From Flavobacterium glycines (GTDB lineage Bacteria; Bacteroidota; Bacteroidia; Flavobacteriales; Flavobacteriaceae), in NCBI RefSeq assembly GCF_900100165.1, contig NZ_FNEO01000008.1, forward strand, positions 62,001 through 126,000: 64,000 bases of DNA, read 5' to 3'. Each line of letters begins with the position of its first letter. Position 1 is the stretch's first letter. Positions 53,905-62,446 of this stretch are shown piece by piece. The notes beneath the pieces were generated by a model, which did no database searches, was not told the DNA's origin, and saw only the letters and a list, made by a program, of their open reading frames with translations. Position numbers and translations under genes: made by a program.

Positions 53905-54522
53905 TTATTCTAAAAACAATGCTTGTTTGATTTTTTTTAATCGGTTCCAAATCCTAACATTGAACGGGTGCTTAGGCGGATCTTTTGGCTTTTCGGCCGG
54001 ATCATAAAGCATACCGGTGCATAGACACATTTTGTAGTCTTTGCTTTTTAGTATTTCAAAATTGGTACAGGTTTTACAACCGGACCAAAATGTAGGATCA
54101 CTGGTTAATTCAGAAAAAGGTACCGGTTTGTAGCCTAAGTCGGAATTAATTTTCATTACCGCTAAACCAGTTGTGATTCCAAAAACTTTGGCTCCCGGAT
54201 ATTTTTTTAATGAATAATTAAAAACAAAGGTTTTGATTTTTTTGGCTAAACCTAAATTTCTAAAATCAGGATGTACAATTAATCCGGAATGAGCAACAAA
54301 TTTTCCATGTTGCCAACTTTCGATATAGCAGAAACCGGCAAAATCACCGTTTTTATCCAAAGCGATAACGGCATCCCTGTTAGCCATTTTCTTTTGGACA
54401 TACTCAGGGGTTCTTTTTGCTATTCCGGTTCCTCTCAATAGGGCAGACGTTTCTATAGTATCACAAATGATTTGTGCATACTTAAAATGTTCTTCCTGAG
54501 CTATAACAATAGATATATTCAT
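53905..54522 (-). CDS. GNAT acetyltransferase, probable acylglutamate synthase, with Cys cluster
   Basis: A 205-residue GNAT protein and first structural gene of the arg-pro operon. The acetyl-CoA loop is visible in GLIVHPDFRNLGLAKKIKTF. No argA or argJ is otherwise present in the operon, so it is the best candidate for making the N-acyl glutamate that ArgB uses. After the GNAT core there is a four-Cys stretch (WSGCKTCTNFE ... YKMCLCTGMLYD, about residues 145-172) of the kind that binds zinc, unusual for ArgA-type enzymes. Acetyl or succinyl donor is not known. The start at 54522 is supported by a -7 box 76 bp upstream. Confidence 0.82.
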   Translation of the reverse strand: MNISIVIAQEEHFKYAQIICDTIETSALLRGTGIAKRTPEYVQKKMANRDAVIALDKNGDFAGFCYIESWQHGKFVAHSGLIVHPDFRNLGLAKKIKTFVFNYSLKKYPGAKVFGITTGLAVMKINSDLGYKPVPFSELTSDPTFWSGCKTCTNFEILKSKDYKMCLCTGMLYDPAEKPKDPPKHPFNVRIWNRLKKIKQALFLE

Positions 54523-54597
54523 TTCAAGAGATGAATTTTGAGTTAAAAAATGTGAAATAATTATAATTCAATACTGAACCTTTTTTGAAATTGACTG

Positions 54598-54605
54598 CAA
54601 AATTA
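54598..54605 (-). promoter_or_regulatory. Possible promoter directly upstream of the arg operon
   Basis: TAATTTTG on the minus strand matches TAnnTTTG, with a TTG 15 bp upstream, one or two bases closer than usual. It would give a 5' leader of about 70 bases without the upstream peptide. Confidence 0.4.
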
Positions 54606-54747
54606 ACATAATAAAACCAACAAGAAAAAATGTAGGAATATAAAAAGGCTAATTTTTTGCTTTTAGTAAAGGTTAATCCAATGGATAACGGCTGTAATTT
54701 CAATTTTGGTAATAATAAAATAATGAATAATTAAACGAAAAACACCT

Positions 54748-54766
54748 GGATACTAAGCAAGTATCC
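54748..54766 (-). promoter_or_regulatory. Hairpin at the end of the arg leader peptide, terminator-like
   Basis: GGATAC / GTATCC stem with an eight-base loop that contains the stop codon of the leader frame, followed after AGGTG by five T. A second small hairpin ACTTCG / CGAAGT (about 54770-54782) precedes it. Together they look like an attenuator. Confidence 0.4.
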
Positions 54767-54854
54767 GTACTTCGGGCGAAGTAATAGCTTCGTTTAACCG
54801 TGACAAAAAGGTAATATGTGCACTTTTATAATTCATTGGTGCAAAAGTACACAT
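54753..54854 (-). CDS. Candidate leader peptide of the arg-pro operon (27-33 aa)
   Basis: An open frame of 33 codons from the ATG at 54854, or 27 from the ATG at 54836 (MNYKSAHITFLSRLNEAITS then PEVRILA and stop). The second ATG lies 6 bases after a TACTTTTG promoter box, so the message may be nearly leaderless, as proposed for the thr leader. Both arginine codons are CGG, a codon likely to be rare in this AT-rich genome. The stop codon falls in the loop of a hairpin followed by T. It is 230 bp upstream of the first arg gene. Regulation by arginyl-tRNA is inference; no run of Arg codons is present. Confidence 0.42.
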   Translation of the reverse strand: MCTFAPMNYKSAHITFLSRLNEAITSPEVRILA

Positions 54855-54856
54855 AT
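54814..54856. promoter_or_regulatory. Large inverted repeat and -7 box upstream of the arg operon
   Basis: Arms ATATGTGCACTTTT (54814-54827) and AAAAGTACACATAT (54843-54856) match at 13 of 14 positions with a 15-bp spacer. The minus-strand -7 box TACTTTTG (54842-54849) lies inside one arm, so a protein bound here would block transcription. An ArgR-type repressor is a reasonable guess, though the sequence does not resemble the E. coli ARG box. It could also fold as RNA. Confidence 0.55.
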
Positions 54857-54944
54857 TTTTTAAACCTAACATTGATTTGTCGTTTATTTTAACATTTCTT
54901 TACAGAGAATCCTTTTTGCGTTTAAATTATTGATATTTAAAGAC

Positions 54945-56129
54945 TTATTGGAATCGGTTTTTGGTGATAATTCCTTTTAGTTTGGATTTTAAATCTTCTC
55001 CTGTGTTGTAAATCATTTGTTCGTTGCTTGGAAACGGAATCAATCTTCTGTCAAAATAAGAATAATACGCTTCGTCAGTAGCCCGTTTATCCCCCTTGTA
55101 AGTGGCGTATCCGTTAGTAAAAACAGATTCGGCGGTTAAAGGGAAAGTTTGTAATAATTGTTTGTTTTTAAAGTCAACGTAATCGATATTGGCGGTTAGC
55201 TGACATCCTTTATATTGGTTGAATTCATTAATTCTGATAGTAACTGTTTTAAAGTTGTCTACTTTAATAATGTTTCCCTTATCGTCTTTAACAACTTTAC
55301 CATCCTTGTCTAAAAGGTTTTTCTGACCGTCTTTGATTTGTTTTTCTTTAACAAATTCCTTCTCTTTTATTTGCTCAGGACTAATGTTGATTTCTCTGAA
55401 ATTCATTATTAATTGGTAGTCGTATTTAATCCCTTTTTGAATGTTGTTATGATATACCGTCCATTTGTCGTTCATTCCCAAAGTATTAAAATCCAATAAG
55501 TCATTTTGCAAAGCCACAGGAATAACCATGTTTGTCTGATTACGCAAAATTACATTTACATAATAACGTCCTTTATTTAGCGCTTCTTCCTGTAGTTGTA
55601 AAGTGTTTTGGTAATTAGGATTTATTTGATTTAAATATTCCAAATCATCATACGCTTTTCTAATATCCATTTTATTGGAGGATTTCAGTAAAGCCAGGCT
55701 GTTTGCATACAAATATTTGGATAAAGCAATCTTACTGTCAACAATTTGTTTGTTGTAATTGTCGAATGGAAATTTGGCATTTTTACCTTCTTTAAGAAGT
55801 TGTAAAGGAAGCAAAGGTTTGATTTTTTCCTGACGATTATTTAACTGAATATAAGTATTGTATATTTTTTCCAGATTAGCAGGATTCTTGTCCTGTTCCA
55901 GTAAATTCAGACTGTTTAAATCTCTTTCTTTTGCTTTATAAAAGGCTTCTTCAAGCAAATAAACATAATCCTGATTACCTTTTTTATCTTTATTGGAACG
56001 CAAATTATTGATAGCATTATCGATGGCTTCGTCGTAATTTCCTGAAGTCAAAAGGTTACGGGTTTGTTTTACGCCGCAGGAATCTAGTAATACTAACAGT
56101 ATAGAAACTAAGAGTAGTTGTTTTTTCAT
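54945..56129 (-). CDS. Lipoprotein of unknown function
   Basis: A 394-residue protein with a lipoprotein signal (VLLDSCGVKQ). The first 200 residues are helical and TPR-like (LTSGNYDEAIDNAINNLRSN, AFYKAKERDLNSLN, RKAYDDLEYLNQINPNYQNT). The rest is beta-rich and includes a short Lys-Asp repeat (KNLLDKDGKVVKDDKGNIIK). I do not recognise a named family; similar proteins are known only as hypothetical in flavobacteria. It is a single gene between the arg operon leader and the NagP-like permease. Confidence 0.75.
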   Translation of the reverse strand: MKKQLLLVSILLVLLDSCGVKQTRNLLTSGNYDEAIDNAINNLRSNKDKKGNQDYVYLLEEAFYKAKERDLNSLNLLEQDKNPANLEKIYNTYIQLNNRQEKIKPLLPLQLLKEGKNAKFPFDNYNKQIVDSKIALSKYLYANSLALLKSSNKMDIRKAYDDLEYLNQINPNYQNTLQLQEEALNKGRYYVNVILRNQTNMVIPVALQNDLLDFNTLGMNDKWTVYHNNIQKGIKYDYQLIMNFREINISPEQIKEKEFVKEKQIKDGQKNLLDKDGKVVKDDKGNIIKVDNFKTVTIRINEFNQYKGCQLTANIDYVDFKNKQLLQTFPLTAESVFTNGYATYKGDKRATDEAYYSYFDRRLIPFPSNEQMIYNTGEDLKSKLKGIITKNRFQ

Positions 56130-56207
56130 TGTCTAAAAATTTTAGACAAATATATTTTTTTAAAATTAAATCACCTTGGCGGTTTGTTATTAATATGAAT
56201 TGCATTT

Positions 56208-56241
56208 AAAAAAAAAGCAGCCAAATTATATTTTGACTGCT
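56208..56241 (-). terminator. Terminator of the sugar permease gene
   Basis: AGCAGTCAAA / TTTGGCTGCT on the minus strand (10 bp with one G-U pair) is followed by eight T, 24 bp past the stop codon at 56265. Confidence 0.82.
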
Positions 56242-56264
56242 TAGTTGGAAAGTGTTAGTGATTA

Positions 56265-57734
56265 TTAGTGTGATCCTCCTTCAGATTCCACATGGGAGAT
56301 GCCTTGTCTTTTTAGAATCTTAGGACAATAAAATCCATAAAATCCTAAATAAGCAAAACCTAAAAGTGGAATAATATAAGAGAAGTGTGTCCATGAAATT
56401 CCCATGATTCCTCCGGGACTGCTGATGTCAAAATCGCAAATCCGACCTTGAATTAACGGAATTACACCGCCTCCCAAAATCATCATAATCAGGAAAGAAG
56501 AGGCTTTTCCAGTGTTTTTTCCAAGACCAGCAATGGCTAAATCAAAAATAGAAGGCCACATAATGGATAAGAACAATCCTCCAGAAATGAAGAAAAATTT
56601 AGCGATTTCCTTGTCAGGATATACAAGTCCTATCAGCATCATTAAAAAGCCTGAAATACCAAATAACATTAAAGTTTTGCCTGCATTTTTTCCTCCCAAA
56701 AAGCTGACAAAAATAAAAATCAATATCCAGACAGGGTAGATGTAAAACGCAGAAACATTGTGTTCTGCAAAAATATTCGTGAATATAATTACTCCAAATG
56801 CTAAAGCCGGAACAATGAATTTCAGGATTAAATTGGTCGTTTTTGAAGTGTCAAAAACATTTACTCCTCCGTTCCAACGCCCAATCATTAAGCTCCCCCA
56901 GTATAAGGCAATAAAAGGAGGGATGGCTTCTTCTAAAATGTTTCCAAATTCAGCTGTTTTCAATAAAGCAGGCAGGTTACTGATGATAGTTACTTCGGTT
57001 CCCACGTAGATGAAAATAGCCAACATTCCTAAGTACAATTGCGGATAATCAAAGATGCTGAAATTTTTATGACCGTGTTCAATTTTAGCTTCTTCTTCTT
57101 TTACCGGATCTTCAATTTTTGAGAAAAGCATAAAAAGAGCCACTAAAATAAATGCACAACCTAAGATAATAAATGGAAGTTTGATGTCCTCTAATGAAAG
57201 TGCTGTTTTCTTGTCATTTCCCATACCAAATAGCGCAATTCCTAATAAGATGGCGCCAATAGTGGTTCCAAATGAGTTGACTCCGCCGGCTAAAGTTAGA
57301 CGATGCGCTCCGGTTGCCGGGCTTCCCATTTTAATAGCTAACGGATTGGCTACAATTTGTTGGATTGAAAAGCCGAGACCTACGGTAAACAAAGCCGTTA
57401 AAAAGAACGGGAAGCTTTCCATAGAAGCTGCAGGTACAAATAAAAACGAACCAAAAGCAGAAAGTGTTAAACCTGCTGCCAAAGTTTTTTTATAACCAAA
57501 TTTTTGTAAAACATCTGATTTCAAAGAGATCAAAAAGAAGATAATCGAACCTACAAAATAAGCTGCATAAAATGCCCAGGCAACTAATTGCGATTGTACC
57601 TGCGATAGGGTAAAAACCTTTTTAAAAACGGGAATTAAAATATCATTGGCTGAGCCAACAAAGCCCCAGAAAAAAAATACAGTTACCAGAGTGATGAACT
57701 GTCCCCATTTTGTTTGTGAATTTTCGGAATTCAT
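56265..57734 (-). CDS. Sugar MFS permease, FucP/NagP (FHS) family
   Basis: A 489-residue major-facilitator permease with about twelve hydrophobic segments. TLVTVFFFWGFVGSANDILIP and GLGFSIQQIVANPLAIKMGS are typical of the fucose-galactose-H+ symporter family, which in Bacteroidota includes fucose, glucose and N-acetylglucosamine carriers. It is divergent from a GH20 hexosaminidase, which releases GlcNAc, so a NagP-like GlcNAc uptake role is likely. A His-rich loop (EEEAKIEHGHKNFS) is present mid-chain. Fucose released by the GH29 enzyme is an alternative substrate. Confidence 0.87.
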   Translation of the reverse strand: MNSENSQTKWGQFITLVTVFFFWGFVGSANDILIPVFKKVFTLSQVQSQLVAWAFYAAYFVGSIIFFLISLKSDVLQKFGYKKTLAAGLTLSAFGSFLFVPAASMESFPFFLTALFTVGLGFSIQQIVANPLAIKMGSPATGAHRLTLAGGVNSFGTTIGAILLGIALFGMGNDKKTALSLEDIKLPFIILGCAFILVALFMLFSKIEDPVKEEEAKIEHGHKNFSIFDYPQLYLGMLAIFIYVGTEVTIISNLPALLKTAEFGNILEEAIPPFIALYWGSLMIGRWNGGVNVFDTSKTTNLILKFIVPALAFGVIIFTNIFAEHNVSAFYIYPVWILIFIFVSFLGGKNAGKTLMLFGISGFLMMLIGLVYPDKEIAKFFFISGGLFLSIMWPSIFDLAIAGLGKNTGKASSFLIMMILGGGVIPLIQGRICDFDISSPGGIMGISWTHFSYIIPLLGFAYLGFYGFYCPKILKRQGISHVESEGGSH

Positions 57735-57848
57735 ATTTTTTAAAGTGTTTTTTTAGTTTAATGTTATTTTTTGGTTAATGTTTTTTGTAAATGTATTTTT
57801 AATTTTTCTGTGTTCAAAAAGTTGAAATCTTTTTTTGAGACTAAAAAG

Positions 57849-57910
57849 ATGTTTTTTCGACGAAACGTATAAATTATACATGTTTTCGACAGAATTGTAC
57901 ATGTTTTTAT
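57849..57910. promoter_or_regulatory. Repeated operator-like words between nagP-like and GH20 genes
   Basis: ATGTTTTTTCGACGAAACGT (57849) and ATGTTTTCGACAGAATTGTA (57880) are imperfect direct repeats 31 bp apart, and ATGTTTTTAT follows at 57901. They lie in the 290-bp divergent control region 57735-58024, which otherwise shows no gene. A shared regulator site is likely. Confidence 0.45.
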
Positions 57911-58024
57911 TTTTTAAAATGTAAGTTTTTACTTGTTTTTAAAATTCAATCAACAGATTTTAAATTACTATCGTTAGAAGTGATAAGATTTGATTAAATT
58001 ACAATTGCTAAAAATCGAAATATT

Positions 58025-60055
58025 ATGAGATACCTGCCTGTGTTTTTATTACTTGTTTTTGTTTCCAATGCCCAAGTAAAAAAAGAGCAATTGAATCTGA
58101 TGCCCTGGCCTCAAAAAGTGGAAGTTTCTTCGGCTGTTTTTTTGCTAAATAAGGATTTTAAAATAAATAGTACCGGAAATTTCGATGCCAGGATTTTAAA
58201 AGGAGCAAGCCGGTTTTTAAGGAGATTGGACGAAAGAACAGGGCTGTTTTTTACTCAGGCTTATGTAACGAAACCCAATGAATTTCCGGAAGCCCAATTG
58301 CAAATCAATTGCCTACGGAAAGGAAAATTGGGCTTAAATGAAGACGAAAGTTATCATTTGTCTGTTTTATCGAATAAAATTCTGATTAATGCCAATACCG
58401 ATTTAGGTGCTTTGCATGCTTTAGAAACTTTGTCACAATTATTGCAAAATAATGGCACTGAGTTTTATTTTCCTGCGGTCGAAATTACCGATTCACCAAG
58501 ATTTTCCTGGAGAGGTTTGATGATTGATGCGGCCCGACATTTTCAGCCGGTAGATGTCATTAAACGAAATTTGGATGGCATGGCTGCGATGAAAATGAAT
58601 GTTTTTCATTGGCATTTGGCCGATAATCAGGGATGGCGAATAGAAATTAAAAAACATCCTAAATTGACCGAATTGGCTTCGGATGGTGATTTTTATACGC
58701 AGGAAGAGATTGCAACTATCGTAAAATATGCCGCTGACAGAGGGATTATGGTGATTCCTGAAATTGATGTTCCGGGGCATGCTTCGGCTTTGTTAGCAGC
58801 TTTTCCCGAAATAGGCAGTAAAATGAATGATGGAATTCCGTATTCGGTATCCCGAAAATCAGGTATTCACGATGCTACTTTGGATCCAACGAATCCTAAA
58901 ACGTATCAGGTTTTAGGCGATATTTTTGCGGAAGTTTGCCCGTTGTTTCCAAGTCCTTATTTTCATATCGGAGGGGATGAAAACAACGGAAAAGAGTGGA
59001 ATGCCAATCCTAAAATTCAGGAGTTTAAAAAGAAAAACAATTTGGAGACCAATCACGATTTACAGACGTATTTCAATATGAAATTGGTTCCTATGCTTAA
59101 AAAGCAAGGTAAACAATTGATGGGCTGGGAGGAAATCATGACAAAAGATATGTCTAAAGAAGCTATTATTCATGCGTGGCGCGGTGTAAACGAGGGTATG
59201 GAAGCTGGTGGATCCTTGGTAAAAGCTGCCAAAAGTGGATACAAGACTGTTTTGTCTAATGGCTATTATATCGATTTGATGTTGCCTGTGGATTCTCATT
59301 ATTTAAACGACCCAATGCCGAAAAATGTGGATTTAACAGCCGAAGAAAAATCCCGAATTTTAGGTGGCGAAGCGACGATGTGGAGCGAACTGGTAACTCC
59401 TTTAACTATTGATTCCCGAATTTGGCCCCGAACCGCAGCTATTGCCGAAAGATTATGGTCTAATGATACGGTGAGGGATTTAGAAAGTATGCACAAAAGG
59501 CTGAAACAAATTTCGTTTCGACTGGAAGAAATAGGTTTGACGCACATTAGAAATAAAGAAGTGATTTTGAGAAATATTGCTAATTATCAGGGTACCAAAG
59601 CGCTGAATGATTTCACCAAAATTTGCGAACCTTATAAAGTGTACAAACGCAACGGAGGAGGAAAAAAATATTTTATGCATTCTCCGCTAACCTTATTTGC
59701 AGATGCTTGTAATGCAGATGCTTCAGATGCTTATGAGTTTAACAAAGCGGTTAATCAATACTTGACAGATAAAGATGAACTCTCGCAAAAAGAGATTGTT
59801 TATTATTTGAAACAGTGGATTACTATGAATGAAGAATTGATTGTAATGAGTAAAAATGCACCTTTGATGCAACCCATTTTACCTATGGCGCAGCAATTAA
59901 GCACAATTGCCGTTGAATTAGTAGCAAACTTAGAAAATAAAAAAGCACTCAATAAAACGCTAATTCAGGAAAATCTAAAACTGCTCAATGAACGTAATTC
60001 CGCCGATGTGGAACTGGTCATTTATGAGAGTTTGAAGAAGTTGGCGGATTTATAA
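58025..60055 (+). CDS. GH20 beta-N-acetylhexosaminidase
   Basis: A 676-residue exported enzyme (signal peptide ending FVSNAQ). The GH20b domain is followed by the catalytic barrel: FSWRGLMIDAARHFQPV, HWHLADNQGWRIEIKKHPKL, and the Asp-Glu pair in YFHIGGDENNGKEW. The helical C-terminal 180 residues are of unknown role. It is distinct from the 767-residue GH20 of the glycan block and lacks its F5/8-type domain. It is divergent from a sugar permease, so the two probably form a GlcNAc scavenging unit. Confidence 0.94.
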   Translation: MRYLPVFLLLVFVSNAQVKKEQLNLMPWPQKVEVSSAVFLLNKDFKINSTGNFDARILKGASRFLRRLDERTGLFFTQAYVTKPNEFPEAQLQINCLRKGKLGLNEDESYHLSVLSNKILINANTDLGALHALETLSQLLQNNGTEFYFPAVEITDSPRFSWRGLMIDAARHFQPVDVIKRNLDGMAAMKMNVFHWHLADNQGWRIEIKKHPKLTELASDGDFYTQEEIATIVKYAADRGIMVIPEIDVPGHASALLAAFPEIGSKMNDGIPYSVSRKSGIHDATLDPTNPKTYQVLGDIFAEVCPLFPSPYFHIGGDENNGKEWNANPKIQEFKKKNNLETNHDLQTYFNMKLVPMLKKQGKQLMGWEEIMTKDMSKEAIIHAWRGVNEGMEAGGSLVKAAKSGYKTVLSNGYYIDLMLPVDSHYLNDPMPKNVDLTAEEKSRILGGEATMWSELVTPLTIDSRIWPRTAAIAERLWSNDTVRDLESMHKRLKQISFRLEEIGLTHIRNKEVILRNIANYQGTKALNDFTKICEPYKVYKRNGGGKKYFMHSPLTLFADACNADASDAYEFNKAVNQYLTDKDELSQKEIVYYLKQWITMNEELIVMSKNAPLMQPILPMAQQLSTIAVELVANLENKKALNKTLIQENLKLLNERNSADVELVIYESLKKLADL

Positions 60056-60074
60056 AGCTATTGTTTTCTAAAAA

Positions 60075-60114
60075 AAACTCGTTTATCTAAAATTGTAGAT
60101 AAACGAGTTTTTTT
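60075..60114 (+). terminator. Terminator after the second GH20 gene
   Basis: AAACTCGTTTATCT / AGATAAACGAGTTT, a 14-bp perfect stem with an eight-base loop and T run, 20 bp past the stop codon. Confidence 0.88.
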
Positions 60115-60215
60115 ATTGTATTAGTTGTTGTTGATTTTGATTGTGGCCTAACGCGAAACGATTAGTCTACGATCTGGGTGAATTTCTTTAATCTATTCTT
60201 CTAAAGAAGTTGAAA

Positions 60216-60728
60216 TCAATTATAGATTAACAATAAATAAAAAAATATTATGGTTAAAAATGCATTTGATAAAATGATATTTTGAAAGCCATTTTCAGAT
60301 AAAGTAGAATTAAATTTTAGTAAAAATAAACTAATAATTGATGTTATTAGTAAACCTATTGCAATATAAAAACAAGCTCCATTTAACCCTGACATCAATT
60401 CTTCTGAGTATTCTTTATTTATAGTTTTTACATTACTAATGTTTTGAAATATATAGCTTATACTTAAAGTGATTCCGTTTTCTTTAATAAAAGTTTTGCT
60501 TACAGCAAATTCGTAGCCTTTTTGAGTGTAATATTTATATCCAAGTAATTCTTTAGAAGTATGAGTACTAAATTTTCCTCGATGGGACACAATAATTTCA
60601 CTATATTCTGTGATTTGATCGTTAATTTGTTTTTGAGGTAGTATAAATAAATCTACCGCAAATAAAATAGATGCAATTGGAATCAAAATCAATATTTTGA
60701 ATGTTATATTTGAATATTTTTCTTTCAC
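60216..60728 (-). CDS. Small membrane protein of unknown function
   Basis: A 170-residue protein with three hydrophobic segments (about 12-30, 116-138, 150-168) and a central soluble part of about 80 residues containing HRGKFSTHTSKELLGYKYYT. No family recognised. It is flanked by intergenic repeats and not clearly in an operon. Confidence 0.6.
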   Translation of the reverse strand: MKEKYSNITFKILILIPIASILFAVDLFILPQKQINDQITEYSEIIVSHRGKFSTHTSKELLGYKYYTQKGYEFAVSKTFIKENGITLSISYIFQNISNVKTINKEYSEELMSGLNGACFYIAIGLLITSIISLFLLKFNSTLSENGFQNIILSNAFLTIIFFYLLLIYN

Positions 60729-60780
60729 AGATTATTTTTGAGTCAATATGTTTTACTGAGATTTTTTAAGACTTAGTGCT

Positions 60781-60880
60781 GCAATCTTGTCATGTTGACA
60801 AAGGAAGCATCTTATTAAGTTATTCTACAAAGTTGTTCATTGTTTCGGGCATGGATTGCAAGTCCGCGCAATAGGGACTG
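60781..60880. repeat. Dispersed intergenic repeat, copy 2
   Basis: TTGTCATGTTGACAAAGGAA then GCATCT, TTCTACAAAGTT and TTTCGGGCATGGAT. It shares order and spacing with the copies at 37617 and 61663. Confidence 0.75.
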
Positions 60881-60884
60881 TTTT

Positions 60885-61589
60885 CTAAAATCCGTTACTA
60901 GTTTTCCAATCACTTAATGTTTTTGGATGTTCTATATCTTTAGGATAATTTGCTTTAACAAATTCATATTGTTCGGAAGACAATAAAACTATTTTTCCAT
61001 CATTTCCAGAATTAACAAGGTAAAACATTTCATTACTTTTTTGTAATTTCAGTTGGTCGTTTAGCATTTCAATAAAGTTAACTATGGCAATTCCCCAATC
61101 CACATCACTAAAATCATTGTCATAAGCAATATATTCCTTTCCGTTTAATTTGATTTTATGTGTCCAATGCTTTTCTGTTTGATTATTATATTCATCAGAA
61201 ACATTAAGTTTTAAGTTTAGTTTATCGAATGATTTTTTCACAATTTTCAAATATTCGGTTAAACCGCCAGCTTCAAATAAAGTTTCGGCATCAATGATAT
61301 AAAACCTATTGTCAGTATAAATCAAACTTTCACCTTTCATTTTACCTTCAAAGTAATTAAATTCATTATATGAATTTTCAATAGCAGATTTGGATTCTTC
61401 TATATCTTCCTTTTCGGTTAGATTAAAAAAATTAAGTTTTTCAAGTTCCTCAACAATTTGTTTTCCATTTAATTTAGGTTTAATCTTTTCTGATTTTTTT
61501 TGGGCTTCGCCTTCTGAAATGTTAGTTTTTGCTTTAGAATTGCAACTTAGAAGTAAGATGCCTAGAAATAAAAGGATTAGTTTATTCAT
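60885..61589 (-). CDS. Lipoprotein of unknown function
   Basis: A 234-residue protein with a lipoprotein signal (LGILLLSCNSK). The mature part is alpha-beta and contains IYTDNRFYIIDAETLFEAGG, WTHKIKLNGKEYIAYDNDFS and WGIAIVNFIEMLNDQL. The pattern recalls immunity or toxin-associated proteins found as orphans in Bacteroidota, but I cannot name it. Confidence 0.62.
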   Translation of the reverse strand: MNKLILLFLGILLLSCNSKAKTNISEGEAQKKSEKIKPKLNGKQIVEELEKLNFFNLTEKEDIEESKSAIENSYNEFNYFEGKMKGESLIYTDNRFYIIDAETLFEAGGLTEYLKIVKKSFDKLNLKLNVSDEYNNQTEKHWTHKIKLNGKEYIAYDNDFSDVDWGIAIVNFIEMLNDQLKLQKSNEMFYLVNSGNDGKIVLLSSEQYEFVKANYPKDIEHPKTLSDWKTSNGF

Positions 61590-61662
61590 TTTCTATTTAA
61601 ATGTGGTCGTTCTTTTAAATTGCGTTGAACGTTCTGGTTAAAATCTTTTTTTAGGCTATTTC

Positions 61663-61765
61663 CGCAATTTTGTCATGCTGACGAAGGAAGCATCTCATCA
61701 AATAATTCTACAAAGTTAAGCTTCTTTGCGGGCACGGATTACATCCCGAAGTTTCGGGATTGTGT
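61663..61765. repeat. Dispersed intergenic repeat, copy 3
   Basis: TTGTCATGCTGACGAAGGAA then GCATCT, TTCTACAAAGTT and TTGCGGGCACGGAT. It ends in a small ATCCCGAA / TTCGGGAT hairpin at 61743-61760. Confidence 0.78.
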
Positions 61766-61787
61766 TATCGAGCGATAATGCTTGTTT

Positions 61788-62321
61788 TTATTGTTTAGAA
61801 GTAAAGCCTTTATATTCTTTTCGTTGAGAATAAATTGTTAAATTGAGTAATTTCCATTCTACTGTTCCATAAACTAAATATTCAAATTTATTATTGTTAT
61901 CTTTATTGTTAATAGTAATTGAAGTTGGCTTCCAATTTATACCACTTACGAATCCATTTAGCAATGAGTAAGCGCTTATTGGAACAATAATATTTTGTTT
62001 GTTTTTTCCACAGATAATTTCCAAATTGAATTTAGAAATTAATGTTTTTTCTAAATCAACATTAAGAAAATAACTTGTATTAGGTTGTATATTGTCTTTT
62101 GAAATAAAATTCCAGGTTTTAACTTGGTTTTTGTTGGGGTCATCATCATCATTATTATCATTTGAATGTCCCATAAAAGATAAAAGTCCAAATACAAAAA
62201 TAATGGAAGCAAGTAATCCTACTTTTTCTCTAATGAGTCGCGTTGCTTTAAAACAAATTGTAATAAAGAATAAGAATAGTATAATGTTTAATAAACCCCA
62301 TAACAAATATATCATAGCCAA
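61788..62321 (-). CDS. Membrane-anchored protein of unknown function
   Basis: A 177-residue protein with two N-terminal hydrophobic segments (LLWGLLNIILFLFFITICF and KVGLLASIIFVFGLLSF), then an acidic linker (DNNDDDDPN) and a beta-rich outer domain of about 100 residues. No family recognised. It lies divergent from the ABC-F gene. Confidence 0.6.
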   Translation of the reverse strand: MAMIYLLWGLLNIILFLFFITICFKATRLIREKVGLLASIIFVFGLLSFMGHSNDNNDDDDPNKNQVKTWNFISKDNIQPNTSYFLNVDLEKTLISKFNLEIICGKNKQNIIVPISAYSLLNGFVSGINWKPTSITINNKDNNNKFEYLVYGTVEWKLLNLTIYSQRKEYKGFTSKQ

Positions 62322-62423
62322 ATTTTTTTATTTTCAAATATATTAAAATATTCCTACAAATAATCAAGCAAACTAATTTCGAAATCCTTTACAATCTGAT
62401 TCTCATAAATAGCGATTTTTTTG

Positions 62424-62431
62424 TACTTTTG
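62424..62431 (+). promoter_or_regulatory. Promoter -7 box for the ABC-F gene
   Basis: TACTTTTG followed by C is a common flavobacterial -7 form and lies 24 bp before the ATG at 62456. Confidence 0.55.
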
Positions 62432-62446
62432 CAGCAAATTTTATAA

